A stretch of 21,927 nucleotides of DNA from Fimbriimonadaceae bacterium (GCA_947447315.1 CANFJD010000012.1:1-21927); one strand, 5' to 3'; counted from the first letter of the stretch, positions 8,501-15,951 are shown. The notes: generated from the letters alone by a model not told the origin. A program made the numbers and translations.

Positions 8501-8841
8501 GGGTGCACGCCGTCATTATCAACCACCGCCACATCGTCAATCTTAAGAATGGCGCCATCGTCACTGGCAACGCGGAAGGAGACGGGACCGGATACGGGCA
8601 CATTCAGTTCGGCCGATATCTCGACGTAAAAGTGGTCCATGAACCCGAAGAAGTCGTTATCGCCGAACTGCAGTTTGGAGATGAGTTTGTCAACGTTTGG
8701 GGTTTGTTCGTTGATCAGTTCGGGCATATCGGCGAGGGTGGTGCCGATATCGTAAAGGCGGAAGGTGGCTCCTGGTTCGTATGTCTGCTGGGGAGCCGAC
8801 TTTGGCAGGGTTAGCGCGAACAGCAACGTCGCAAACGTCAT
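5533..8841 (-). CDS. Exported PA14 / beta-propeller / ThuA / DUF1080 multidomain protein
   Basis: This 1102-residue protein appears to join four modules. A hydrophobic leader (1-19, MTFATLLFALTL, without a basic n-region) is followed by a PA14-like carbohydrate-binding domain (about 21-165), a six-blade-type propeller resembling PQQ-dependent sugar dehydrogenases (about 205-560), a linker beta domain (560-680), a ThuA domain (about 689-902; VLVFSKTTGFRHSSI, GGFVGVHSATD, ELGHTEGTY) and a DUF1080 / 3-keto-disaccharide hydrolase domain (about 912-1100; GNSGVYLQGRYEIQILDS). A calcium-loop-like DKDGDDIIDE sits at 300-309. There is no CxxCH, so no fused cytochrome. The family context suggests periplasmic oxidation or cleavage of 3-keto glycosides (inference). 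The start is fixed by an in-frame stop 9 bases upstream. It follows the GH51 gene after a 104-base gap with a hairpin and a possible promoter. Confidence 0.88.
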   Translation of the reverse strand: MTFATLLFALTLPKSAPQQTYEPGATFRLYDIGTTLADMPELINEQTPNVDKLISKLQFGDNDFFGFMDHFYVEISAELNVPVSGPVSFRVASDDGAILKIDDVAVVDNDGVHPPTNPVSNTVTLSAGWHKLSLRYFEEAGGQEFKVEWKPAGQADYTVIDSKSLRVPAGLTRVISPGPKRIKQIGGPQRPGNGMPLDRAHPSFIVETIHPKDWQPQVGALAFRKDGKLLLATFKPNQSGTFEPNLRDGELWLLDNVLKGDPEKVTRKLIAKNIQEPLGMAVIGNDIYVSTRTQILQMVDKDGDDIIDEQRVVGSGWNADNYHHFTFGLAQKDGWLYAALSTSITFNAPGINGPNPYFRGGYFRVNPKAYDAANPLANIEFLSSGHRTPNGVSEGPNGLLLTGENQGSWQPSNKINVLQPGGFYGHVNNSTFTTPEYPNGGRPGIFEGSPFTPPAVYLPQGEIANSPAQSVVIRKGEFAGQLLSTDVKFGGLRRVWLEKVDGQWQGGAVDFSQGFEVGTNRLVYAPDGSLILGGIGATESWAWTDPITGKWTAFGLQRLKPTGKTAFEIAKISATATGFHIDFTRPVNRAELADVNRYAIRQWRYAPTVEYGGPKVDRETLAISNLKVGADGKSVDIDVPNRKEGRVVYFNLNLTSEKKEPLWATEVWYTLNKIPHPHLPEVSALAKPNPRVLVFSKTTGFRHSSIGTGIAALREIGKESGWTVTATEDANVFTPENLAKFDVVVFLSTTGDILNATQQAAFERFVRGGGGFVGVHSATDTEYDWAWYGKLVGAYFARHPQVQAGQIIVEDRAHPSTSFLPMPWFHVDEWYDFKANPRPNVRVLASLKPDSYQGGGMADHPIIWCQEFEGGRSWYTELGHTEGTYDELMFRRHLTEGIVWAANARPRPDSVALPLSEWKAAGDWKALGSSFETTTGNQGILNLFSKREFGDAQVHVEFRVPKGGNSGVYLQGRYEIQILDSYGVPNRDLLSSMCGSVYERWKDDKGYEGHPPLINAAKPAGEWQSFDIVFRAPRFKNGKKVQNAAFLEVRLNGVVVQHHVEITGPTRASYFEDEKPTAPLMLQGDHGPIAFRNVRITPLKLP

Positions 8842-8847
8842 GTTGGC

Positions 8848-8877
8848 AGTTTAGGCGATTTTGCGTAAAAATGTCGT
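8848..8877 (-). promoter_or_regulatory. Possible leaderless promoter for the ThuA-type gene
   Basis: On the minus strand ACGACA (8877-8872, 4/6 to TTGACA) and TAAACT (8853-8848, 4/6 to TATAAT) are 18 bases apart. Only six bases separate the -10 from the ATG, so transcription would begin at the start codon itself. No Shine-Dalgarno is present. Supported only by pattern. Confidence 0.35.
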
Positions 8878-8888
8878 CGCTAGCGAGG

Positions 8889-8915
8889 GTATCGGGACCA
8901 AGATGGCCCCGATAC
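8889..8915 (-). terminator. Hairpin between GH51 and ThuA-type genes
   Basis: GTATCGGG and CCCGATAC form a perfect 8-base-pair stem with an 11-base loop, 30 bases after the GH51 stop. A run of five T lies about 14 bases beyond the stem, too far for a textbook intrinsic terminator. It may reduce read-through or protect the upstream mRNA end. Confidence 0.35.
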
Positions 8916-8945
8916 GATGCACCCGGATGGTCCAACCACCGTCAA

Positions 8946-10445
8946 TTAGGCCGCGTAGTCGAAGGTGACGGCGACGACCGACAGCGGCGGCAGGACCGTG
9001 GTGGCGATTCCGTTAGTCACCGTGAACTGATCGAACGGCTGGCGGGTGACCACGTTCGGGTTCTCGTAGCTGTTGGCGGCATTGGGGTCGGTACCAGTGA
9101 CGATATCGGCGTTGCGGACCGATAGAATCTGGCCGGAGCCGGGGCGGATAGCGAGTTCGACGCTTTCGTTGGGGTTCCGATTGACGGCGAACACGCTGAG
9201 CGAATTGCCGTTGAGAATAGCGGAACTGTCGACCATTGCCGTGGTGCCGTAGCTCTTGGAGTTGACGACCGGTCCCTCGGTAGCGACGCGCAAGGAGGTG
9301 CCGTCGCGGCGCTCGGCAAACATCGCGATGGGATAGAAGATGCTCTGGATGAGCACCTCGTCGCCCCGGGTGAGGATGGGAGCGATGACGTTGACGATCT
9401 GGGCAATGTTCGCGATTTTCACCGTATCGGCGTGGCGGATGAACGAGTTGAGGAACTGGGCAACCACCAACACGTCTTCCAGGTTGTAGACCTCTTCCAG
9501 CAGCGGCGGGGCGATCTTGCCCTTACCGTCGGCGAACTCTCCGTCGCGGGCGCGGTACCAAACGTTCCATTCATCGAAGCTGAGATTGACCTTCTTCTTG
9601 GACCGTTTGACGGATGCGACGTAGCGGCAGACATTTACCTGTTCCTGAATCTGCTTATCGATACTGGCGCCGACGGCGAGGTAATCCTCGGTGTCTTGCG
9701 CGGAGTTACCCACGTAGCGGTGTAGGCTTATGTAGTCGACATCGTTGTAGAGATACTCGAGCACTTGACGATCCCACTGCATGTACGTGCCGAGCTCCGG
9801 CGCGCACGAACCGCAGACCACCAGTTCCACCGACGGATCGAACATCTTCATCAGGCGCGCGGTTTGCTGGGCGCGGATGGCGTAATCCTGGGCGGGAACG
9901 TGACCGATCTGCCAGGGGCCGTCCATTTCGTTACCGAGGCACCAAAGTTTGATGTCGTGGGGAGCGGCGTAGCCGTGCGAGACACGGAGGTCGGCGTAGT
10001 ATGAGCCGGCGTTTCCGTTGCAGTATTCCAGCCAGTTACGTGCTTCGGCGGGGGTACCGGTGCCGAGATTCACGGCCATCATCGGGGTCCAGCCCATCTT
10101 TCGGCTGAGGTCCATGAACTCATTGGTGCCGAACTCGTTGGTTTCGAGGCTTTGCCACGCGAGATCAACTTTCCGCGGGCGGTTCTCTTTCGGGCCGACG
10201 CCGTCCATCCAGTCGTATCCGCTGACAAAGTTGCCGCCCGGATATCGCATCGCGGTGAATTTCAGCTGGCGGAGCGCATCCATCACATCCGTCCGGCAAC
10301 CGCTCTCATCGGCATGGGCGCTCCCCGGTTGGTATACGCCTTCGTAAACGGCACGGCCAAGGTGCTCCAGAAAGCCACCAAAAATACGGGGATCGACTTC
10401 ATCGATGGTAAAGGCAGGATGGAGGTGGAGGGTGGTTTTATTCAT
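8946..10445 (-). CDS. abfA: Alpha-L-arabinofuranosidase, GH51 (AbfA type)
   Basis: This 499-residue retaining exo-enzyme should remove L-arabinofuranosyl units from arabino-oligosaccharides. The sequence follows the classical AbfA pattern: FLEHLGRAVYEGVY (25-38), MRYPGGNFVSGYDW (66-79), VGPKENRPRKVDLAW (83-97), the acid/base motif LGNEMDG with Glu173, and the nucleophile motif FDEWNVWY with Glu292. A C-terminal beta domain (about 390-499) completes it. There is no signal peptide, so it is cytoplasmic. It starts only six bases after the stop of the CUT1 permease gene, which places it last in the GH43-binding protein-permease set and fits intracellular breakdown of the imported oligosaccharides. 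No Shine-Dalgarno is seen, so translation may be coupled to the permease. Confidence 0.95.
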   Translation of the reverse strand: MNKTTLHLHPAFTIDEVDPRIFGGFLEHLGRAVYEGVYQPGSAHADESGCRTDVMDALRQLKFTAMRYPGGNFVSGYDWMDGVGPKENRPRKVDLAWQSLETNEFGTNEFMDLSRKMGWTPMMAVNLGTGTPAEARNWLEYCNGNAGSYYADLRVSHGYAAPHDIKLWCLGNEMDGPWQIGHVPAQDYAIRAQQTARLMKMFDPSVELVVCGSCAPELGTYMQWDRQVLEYLYNDVDYISLHRYVGNSAQDTEDYLAVGASIDKQIQEQVNVCRYVASVKRSKKKVNLSFDEWNVWYRARDGEFADGKGKIAPPLLEEVYNLEDVLVVAQFLNSFIRHADTVKIANIAQIVNVIAPILTRGDEVLIQSIFYPIAMFAERRDGTSLRVATEGPVVNSKSYGTTAMVDSSAILNGNSLSVFAVNRNPNESVELAIRPGSGQILSVRNADIVTGTDPNAANSYENPNVVTRQPFDQFTVTNGIATTVLPPLSVVAVTFDYAA

Positions 10446-10451
10446 TGGTTT

Positions 10452-11279
10452 TTAGTCTTTGAGTCCGGATGCGGCCATGCTGGAAACAATCTGTCGCTGA
10501 AAGAGCGCAAAAATGACGAGGAGAGGGGTTACGGCGAGGACGCTGGTAGCCAGGGTCAAACCGTATTCGGTGTAGTACGAAGTTTGGTACAGCGCAATGC
10601 CAACCGGAAGCGTGTAGTTTCGGACGGAATCCATGAAGACAAGCGGTCCCATGAAGTCGTTCCAAGAACCGATAAAGGTGAAAACGGCCAGAGTGGAGAT
10701 AGCCGGTGCACAGAGCGGCAGGGTCTGGTGCAAAAACATTTGGGCCGGACTGCAACCATCGATGAGGGCGGCTTCCTCGATGGCCGGCGGCATGTCTTCC
10801 ATAAATTGGGAGAGCATGTAGATTCCGAATCCACCGGCGGTGGCGGGAACGATAAGGGCGGCGGGAGTATCGAGCCAGTGGAGCTTGCTCAGAATCAAAT
10901 AGAGAGGCACCAAGAAGAGCTGACCCGGCACCATCATGCTGCCGATGATGAGGCCGAGGAATTGGCGTCCGCCGGGTACCCGTAACCGCTTGATGGCAAA
11001 CGCGCCCATCGCCGAGAATACGATGACCCCTAGTGTTACAGCAGATGATATGAAGACGCTATTGGAGAACCAACGGCCGAACGGGGCCTCTTCGGCCCAG
11101 CCCAGGATCTGCTGATAGTTGGAAAGGGTCCAGACCCGGGGGACGACGTTTTCGGGGTTCAGTACCTCGGCCTCGGGCTTCATTGAGGTGAGCAGCATGA
11201 GGAATAGAGGCAGAATCATCAGGGCCGCAACGCAACGCATGAAGATGCCGTTGATGGTTTTCCAAACCGAGCGATTCAC
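10452..11279 (-). CDS. CUT1 sugar ABC transporter permease (MalG/AraQ type)
   Basis: This is an inner-membrane subunit of a CUT1-type carbohydrate importer, 275 residues with about six membrane segments. The cytoplasmic EAA loop that docks the ATPase reads EEAALIDGCSPAQMF followed by QTLPLCAP. The early KPEAEV and the C-terminal AASGLKD are typical of AraQ/MalG-like proteins. The start is placed at the GTG at 11279, because it overlaps the upstream permease stop as GTGA and gives the usual N-terminus. The reading frame runs on to 11345, but that part lies inside the neighbour gene. The likely substrate is arabino-oligosaccharide, from the flanking GH43 and GH51 genes (inference). Confidence 0.93.
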   Translation of the reverse strand: MNRSVWKTINGIFMRCVAALMILPLFLMLLTSMKPEAEVLNPENVVPRVWTLSNYQQILGWAEEAPFGRWFSNSVFISSAVTLGVIVFSAMGAFAIKRLRVPGGRQFLGLIIGSMMVPGQLFLVPLYLILSKLHWLDTPAALIVPATAGGFGIYMLSQFMEDMPPAIEEAALIDGCSPAQMFLHQTLPLCAPAISTLAVFTFIGSWNDFMGPLVFMDSVRNYTLPVGIALYQTSYYTEYGLTLATSVLAVTPLLVIFALFQRQIVSSMAASGLKD

Positions 11280-12163
11280 GCGGGCCTCCGCATCATGCGA
11301 ATTTGGAAGATGCCAAACACCGAGATGAGGGCGAAGAGCAGCCAACTCATGGCGGCACCGTATCCCATTCGGTAGCTATTAAATGCGGTCTCGTAGATGT
11401 ATTGCGCAACGCCGCGAGTGCTGAGTTCGGGACCGCCGCGAGTAAGCATGAACGCCTGACCAAACATTTGGAAACCGGCAATCGACGTAGTGACCACTAC
11501 GAAGGACATAACCGGTTTGAGGAGCGGCAGGGTGATGTAGCGAAACATGCGGGTGGTGCTCGCTCCGTCCAATGCGGCCGCTTCAAAGTACATCCCGGGA
11601 ATCTGCTGAAGGGCGGTGAGCAGAATAATGGCGGTGCCGCCGACAGTCCACCAGACACTCATCAGCACGATGCTGGGCATGGCGAAGGCTTTGTCGGAGA
11701 GCCAAGGTTGCCCTTGCCCACCAAAGTGCTTGAGAGCGAAGTTGAACAGGCCAAATTCACCGTTGAAAAACCACTGCCAAAGAATGCCGGTGACGGCGAT
11801 ATTCAGCATTCCCGGTAGAAACACGAGGGCGCGGACGGCGGCTTGACCACGCGCCATGGCATTCATGCCGAGCGCCATCGACAGGCCGATTACTAACAGC
11901 CCTGGCACGATCATCAACGCGAAAAGGAGGGTCGCTTTCACCGCCGACCAGAAATAGTTGTCTTGCAATGCTTCGCGGTAGTTGTCGAAGCCGACGAAAC
12001 CGGCCGAACTTTGGGCGGTGAGATCGAACCGCATGAACGACAATACAAACGATACGACAATGGGCAGAATGACAAAAATCGCAAACGAAACGGCGTAGGG
12101 AGCCAAAAAGAGGAATCCTGTGCGCTGCATTTGGCGACGTTGGGTCAGTCGTTTGGCGTTCAC
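11276..12163 (-). CDS. CUT1 sugar ABC transporter permease (MalF/AraP type)
   Basis: This is the partner membrane subunit, 295 residues with about six membrane helices; the first is FLFLAPYAVSFAIFVILPIV near residue 18. Its EAA loop reads FEAAALDGASTTRMF followed by ITLPLLKP. The start is a GTG at 12163 that overlaps the stop of the binding-protein gene as GTGA, so translation is probably coupled. A basic N-terminus (KRLTQRRQMQR) precedes the first helix, as expected for a cytoplasmic N-terminus. With the downstream permease it forms the channel of the arabino-oligosaccharide importer suggested by context. No ATPase gene lies in this operon. Confidence 0.93.
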   Translation of the reverse strand: MNAKRLTQRRQMQRTGFLFLAPYAVSFAIFVILPIVVSFVLSFMRFDLTAQSSAGFVGFDNYREALQDNYFWSAVKATLLFALMIVPGLLVIGLSMALGMNAMARGQAAVRALVFLPGMLNIAVTGILWQWFFNGEFGLFNFALKHFGGQGQPWLSDKAFAMPSIVLMSVWWTVGGTAIILLTALQQIPGMYFEAAALDGASTTRMFRYITLPLLKPVMSFVVVTTSIAGFQMFGQAFMLTRGGPELSTRGVAQYIYETAFNSYRMGYGAAMSWLLFALISVFGIFQIRMMRRPA

Positions 12164-13470
12164 GGCTGGATTCCTCCCGCCGGGGCAATTTTCTGCTCCG
12201 CGCGATCGCGATCGATGCCGCGTTGGGCATTGACGTTAGCGAGGTCCAAGGCAGTCTTCGCGTCGGCGTTGCCGCGGATGACCTTTTCTACTGCCTGGTC
12301 GATCTCCAGCGTCACTTCGAACAAGACCGGTGTTCGCGGCGGATACATCATGAAAGGAATCTGCCGGGCGAATGCGGATTGGACGGGCATGGAGGCGAAT
12401 TCGGGCGTTTGCCGAACACTGCGCCGAGCGGGAACTTGACCCGCCGCCGCCCATCGGATGCTGTTTTTCGACAGATAGCGGATGAATGTTTCGGCGCCGG
12501 TCCTTTGCGCTTCGCTCAGCCCCTTGCGGATGCAGAGGACGTGGCTATCAGCCATCGTTCCGGGTTGAGGACCAATCTGAGGGATAGGGGCGGCGACGTA
12601 GTCAAGCCCCTGCAGTCGAAGCAAATCCCCAAGCATGTAAACGCCGTCCCATACCATCGCCACCTTCTTTTGTCGATAACCCACCCAGCCAAGGCCGTTT
12701 TCTGGGGGAGGAATGAGTTTCTCTCGGGAGAGATCGCCAAGGAATTGAAGGGCGGCAATGTTGCCGGGGTTATTTAGGTCGGCGTCTCCGTTGGGTTTTA
12801 GGTACCGACCGCGGAATTGAGGAATCAATGACTGGAAGTTGTTCCGCCAAAGGGTGAGCGCAAATGCCCACTGGCTTGCATCGCCGCTGTTCGATTTCTT
12901 GGTCAGCAATCGCAGTGCGCGCATGAAGCTCGCTTTGTCGGCGGGCGGTTGCTGAATACCGGCGGCTCTCAGCATTTCGGCGTTCGTGTACATGCCTTGG
13001 GGGTGAATATCTAGGGGCACTCCCGCGTATTGGTCCTTAAATTTCACTTGCTGGAGGACGTAGGGATCGTAGTCGGCGGAAGGAATGGGGTCGCTTCCAG
13101 AGTACAGGCGAGCACTATTTTCGATAAATCCGGATCGGTACATTCGTGGCAACGTACTAGCGTGCACTACGAATAGCTGCGGCCCTCGCTGATCCATCGC
13201 GGCGACCATCAGTTTGTTATAGTAGGTCGCCCAATCCATGCGTTGCATGGAGACTTGGATATCGGGGTTCTCGCGATTGAAGTCACGAATGATCTCCAGC
13301 ATCCGGCGACCATCGGGTCCGGTGAACCCGTTCCAAAAGGTGAGGTCAACCCGGTGCTGGCTGGTAACGATCCCTCCGCCGTCGCAGCTTCGGGTGACGC
13401 CAATGCCCGTTACGATAGCGGCGAGGCCGAGGATGGATCCTCGGATCCCCAAGTTACTGAATATGGACAC
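12160..13470 (-). CDS. CUT1 extracellular sugar-binding protein (family 1)
   Basis: This 436-residue protein is the substrate-binding subunit of the importer. A hydrophobic stretch, GSILGLAAIVTGIGV (11-25), ends near Cys29. The residues before it (VTRSC) are not a proper lipobox, so it could be a poorly matched lipoprotein or be held by an uncleaved signal anchor. The mature part has the family pattern DLTFWNGFTGPDG, FNRENPDIQV, KFKDQYAGVPLDIHPQGMYTN, then QKKVAMVWDGVYMLGD and a C-terminal helix set. The start is a GTG at 13470, with GGGGAG nine bases upstream, and lies inside the end of the GH43 gene (17-base overlap). Binding of arabino-oligosaccharides is inferred from the neighbours only. 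Confidence 0.88.
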   Translation of the reverse strand: MSIFSNLGIRGSILGLAAIVTGIGVTRSCDGGGIVTSQHRVDLTFWNGFTGPDGRRMLEIIRDFNRENPDIQVSMQRMDWATYYNKLMVAAMDQRGPQLFVVHASTLPRMYRSGFIENSARLYSGSDPIPSADYDPYVLQQVKFKDQYAGVPLDIHPQGMYTNAEMLRAAGIQQPPADKASFMRALRLLTKKSNSGDASQWAFALTLWRNNFQSLIPQFRGRYLKPNGDADLNNPGNIAALQFLGDLSREKLIPPPENGLGWVGYRQKKVAMVWDGVYMLGDLLRLQGLDYVAAPIPQIGPQPGTMADSHVLCIRKGLSEAQRTGAETFIRYLSKNSIRWAAAGQVPARRSVRQTPEFASMPVQSAFARQIPFMMYPPRTPVLFEVTLEIDQAVEKVIRGNADAKTALDLANVNAQRGIDRDRAEQKIAPAGGIQP

Positions 13471-14785
13471 TTGCTCGGACTCCCCGGATCACGCGACCGG
13501 CCTGATTTCTGCCCACGTAATAGCCGGCGTGCGGATCGAAATTCAGCGTGTCGACGTATGGCGAGGACGGGTTGTCGGCCCGTGGCCAGGTGATGACGAG
13601 TTGATTACCAACGAGGGCCCACTTTCCGGCAGGGAGTTTAGGGTCGGCGTGAACGACGGAGGCGTCGGACTTGAGTTCGATGATCCCGGGCTGGGAGAAG
13701 TCGGCCTGATGGATCCACTTGCCGACAGGATTGAGATGGGATTTCTCTGGGGTTGCCCCGACGGGCGTTCCGGGTAGTGGCCAGCCGTCGGCTCCCCACA
13801 CGATCTTGCGGATCTGCATGGTGGGACGCCCCCAGGTGTCCGGCGTCCAATACCGGCGAGCATCGTAATAGTGGTAAGTCATATAGAGATCGCCGTCGGC
13901 ACCGCGAAAAACGTTACCGCCGCCGGGACCGAACATGGGAGGCGATGACTTCAGAACGTCGGTGTGGCCACCATCGGTCATCGTTTTTCCGTCGAAGCCC
14001 AAGTAGGGGCCGGTAGGAGTTTTGGACCGGCCAACCATCATGCGGTAACTGCTGCGAACGCCCTGAGCGGCTAGGCCATACGTGACAAATAGGTAATAGT
14101 AGCCATCATGGAAGGCCAAAGCGGGGGCTTCCAACGGGTTCCCTCGTTCGCCGGTGTTACTAGCGATGGCGACGGGTGGTTCCGTGCCGGATTTTCTCAG
14201 GCCAGTAATGGGATCCAGTTCGATGAGGTAGATCCCCGACCAGTACGAGCCGTACACCATCCAGTTTCGTCCATCCGGGCCGACGAGGACGTCGGGGTCG
14301 ATGGCATTGAAATTGTCAGTTGGGGCGGTGCTCTTGATGATGAGGCCGGAATCGACCCAACCTTCGGTGGGGTGGTCGGCGCGGAACTTACGATTCTCGG
14401 CGACACCGATATAGGAGGTGTTCGAACCGAACTTTTCACTGGCGCAATAGTAGAGGCGGACCGCTTCGCCGACCTTTACAAGTGTCGGCGCCCAAACCGA
14501 TCGATGGGCCGGGATGGCGGATTTTAGCCAGTCAGGAGCATCAGACAGGGCGGGACCTTCATCCCGCCACGAGAGCATGTCGGCGGATGACTTGATCGGA
14601 GCGAAGGAGTTGCCGCTGGTAACGGCGCAAAAGTAGCGACCGTCCAGATACGCAATGCTGGGATCGTGGGCATCTCCGCCGGGGAGTGTGATGCCGTCGA
14701 ACGGGAACGTGCTGATTTCTTCTGGTGCCGAAACCGGCGCCGAACCACTAAGTGTCAGAACTGCCATCGCGATTGACCAAATCAT
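13454..14785 (-). CDS. GH43 exported arabinanase / arabinofuranosidase-like enzyme
   Basis: This 443-residue inverting five-blade-propeller enzyme probably attacks alpha-1,5-arabinan or arabinosyl side chains. The catalytic triad is recognisable: general base Asp41 in DAHDPS, the pKa-tuning Asp163 in NAIDPD, and general acid Glu219 in NPLEAPAL. VWAPTL (98-102) and YGSYWSGIYLIEL (178-190) are typical of endo-arabinanase relatives. A C-terminal beta domain (about 350-443; DTLNFDPHAGYYVGR) is extra to the propeller. MIWSIAMAVLTLSGSAPVSA is a likely cleavable signal peptide, which places it outside the cytoplasm. It starts 20 bases after the small lipoprotein gene and overlaps the binding-protein gene at its end, so it is part of the importer operon. 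Endo versus exo action cannot be told from sequence alone. Confidence 0.9.
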   Translation of the reverse strand: MIWSIAMAVLTLSGSAPVSAPEEISTFPFDGITLPGGDAHDPSIAYLDGRYFCAVTSGNSFAPIKSSADMLSWRDEGPALSDAPDWLKSAIPAHRSVWAPTLVKVGEAVRLYYCASEKFGSNTSYIGVAENRKFRADHPTEGWVDSGLIIKSTAPTDNFNAIDPDVLVGPDGRNWMVYGSYWSGIYLIELDPITGLRKSGTEPPVAIASNTGERGNPLEAPALAFHDGYYYLFVTYGLAAQGVRSSYRMMVGRSKTPTGPYLGFDGKTMTDGGHTDVLKSSPPMFGPGGGNVFRGADGDLYMTYHYYDARRYWTPDTWGRPTMQIRKIVWGADGWPLPGTPVGATPEKSHLNPVGKWIHQADFSQPGIIELKSDASVVHADPKLPAGKWALVGNQLVITWPRADNPSSPYVDTLNFDPHAGYYVGRNQAGRVIRGVRASVHIQ

Positions 14786-14805
14786 TAATCGATTGATGCC
14801 GGGGT

Positions 14806-15048
14806 CTACCGTCGCGAATCGCCACCGGAAGAACCCATTGGGTTGGTGCCAGCGGGCGGCGCACCGGGTTGACCGGGTTGAAGAGCCGTGGACGGCTGTC
14901 GCGACATCGATTCCCGCTGCTTGCGAGCGGAGTCTCGAATTGCAGGATCGACGTCATCGCTATCATTACAGCCCACGGCGGAGAGCGTAAAGACGCCGAG
15001 CGCGATGGCGGCAGGCAGGGAAAATCGTAATTTTGGTAAGGAGGGCAT
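14806..15048 (-). CDS. Small lipoprotein of unknown function
   Basis: This is an 80-residue protein I cannot assign to a family. It has a basic N-terminus (PSLPKLRFS), a hydrophobic segment (LPAAIALGVFTLSAVG) and then Cys27, a reasonable though not perfect lipobox (AVGC). The mature part starts acidic (NDSDDVD), has a charged stretch (RDSARKQRESMSRQ) and ends in a Pro/Gly-rich low-complexity tail. It would be a membrane-anchored, largely disordered peptide. The start at the ATG at 15048 gives a normal signal sequence; the frame is open for 22 codons upstream, which are less lipoprotein-like. Pairing with a DUF1559 pseudopilin gene, as here, suggests a joint role (inference). Confidence 0.65.
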   Translation of the reverse strand: MPSLPKLRFSLPAAIALGVFTLSAVGCNDSDDVDPAIRDSARKQRESMSRQPSTALQPGQPGAPPAGTNPMGSSGGDSRR

Positions 15049-15093
15049 GAGAATTCTTGAGTCCAATTCGGGCAAATGCGAACGGAAGGGAAC

Positions 15094-15119
15094 GGCCCGT
15101 GGCGAGATCACCACGGGCC
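15094..15119 (-). terminator. Strong hairpin between pseudopilin and lipoprotein genes
   Basis: GGCCCGTGG and CCACGGGCC form a perfect 9-base-pair GC-rich stem with an 8-base loop, 25 bases after the pseudopilin stop. A pyrimidine-rich tract (GTTCCCTTCCG) follows instead of a T-run. It may be a partial terminator or an mRNA-stabilising element that sets a higher pilin level than the downstream genes. Confidence 0.5.
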
Positions 15120-15144
15120 AGGATTTTATCCGGCTAGGCCAGAT

Positions 15145-15951
15145 TTAGAGAGCGCCGAGGTCGCACTCGCCCCAGGTTTCCCAGTTGTTGGTGAGGGCAG
15201 TCGGATCGGAAAGGGTGGAAGTGTTCTCCACATCGCCAACGTAGGCGCCGGTCATGAACTTGTGCACGACACCGCTCATGCCGAAGTTACGGAACTTCAC
15301 GGCATTGCGCTTGAAGAACTTGGCGTGACCATCGGTGAAGGCGTAGACGTCGCCCTTATCGTAGTTATTACCCATCCAGTTGATGTCGACGCCGTTGCAG
15401 AGCTTGGGCGACTTGGAGAACGGAGTGGGCTGGACCAAAGCTTCGCGGCCAGTGTCGATCTTGCCCTGGAGCATGATGACATCGGCGACGGCGCTGATAC
15501 CGGTTTGAGATTGGCCGAGGACGTTACCGTTCCAAGCGTAGCTGGCGTTGCCGGCACCGGGAGTATCTAGGTAGCTCCATGGAACTCCGCTAGCGATCTT
15601 TTGGGCACTGGACTTGTAGAGTTCTAGGCTCTTGACGTAGGGGTAGATTCCCTTGCCCCAGTTCTGAGGTTCGGCCGGGTCCATGAATCCGAGAGCAAGG
15701 CCAGAGCCGGCGGTCCAGTTAGGGAATCCGCTGTTCGGGTCGCGCTGCTGATCGGGGAACACATCGTCGCTGTCGTTTGCATACAGAACAGCGCCGAGGC
15801 CCAACTGCTTGACGTTGGAAAGGGAGGAGGTCTTCTTCGCGGCTTTCTTCGCCTGGGCGAAGACGGGGAAGAGGATAGCGGCAAGGATAGCGATGATGGC
15901 GATGACCACCAACAGTTCAATTAGCGTAAACGCGTTCTTCTTTGATTGCAT
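15145..15951 (-). CDS. DUF1559-type pseudopilin (prepilin N-terminal methylation domain)
   Basis: This 268-residue type II-secretion-like pseudopilin starts MQSKKNAFTLIELLVVIAII, a class III prepilin leader. Cleavage after Ala7 would leave an N-terminal Phe, with Glu5 of the mature protein conserved. The long hydrophobic helix leads to a globular domain that ends with the FTDGHAKFF motif typical of the H-X9-DG/DUF1559 family. The start at 15951 is supported by GGAGAG four bases upstream (15956-15961), the clearest Shine-Dalgarno in the window; the frame runs on to 16023 without pilin features. These proteins are greatly expanded in Planctomycetes, Lentisphaerae and Armatimonadota. It is the first gene of a run leading into the arabinan operon, so a role in surface display or secretion linked to that substrate is possible (inference). 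Confidence 0.9.
   Translation of the reverse strand: MQSKKNAFTLIELLVVIAIIAILAAILFPVFAQAKKAAKKTSSLSNVKQLGLGAVLYANDSDDVFPDQQRDPNSGFPNWTAGSGLALGFMDPAEPQNWGKGIYPYVKSLELYKSSAQKIASGVPWSYLDTPGAGNASYAWNGNVLGQSQTGISAVADVIMLQGKIDTGREALVQPTPFSKSPKLCNGVDINWMGNNYDKGDVYAFTDGHAKFFKRNAVKFRNFGMSGVVHKFMTGAYVGDVENTSTLSDPTALTNNWETWGECDLGAL

Noticed and set aside
10152..10985. 277-codon plus-strand open frame opposite GH51 and permease genes
   Set aside because: Antisense to two confident genes, no domain recognised, and it spans the junction between them.
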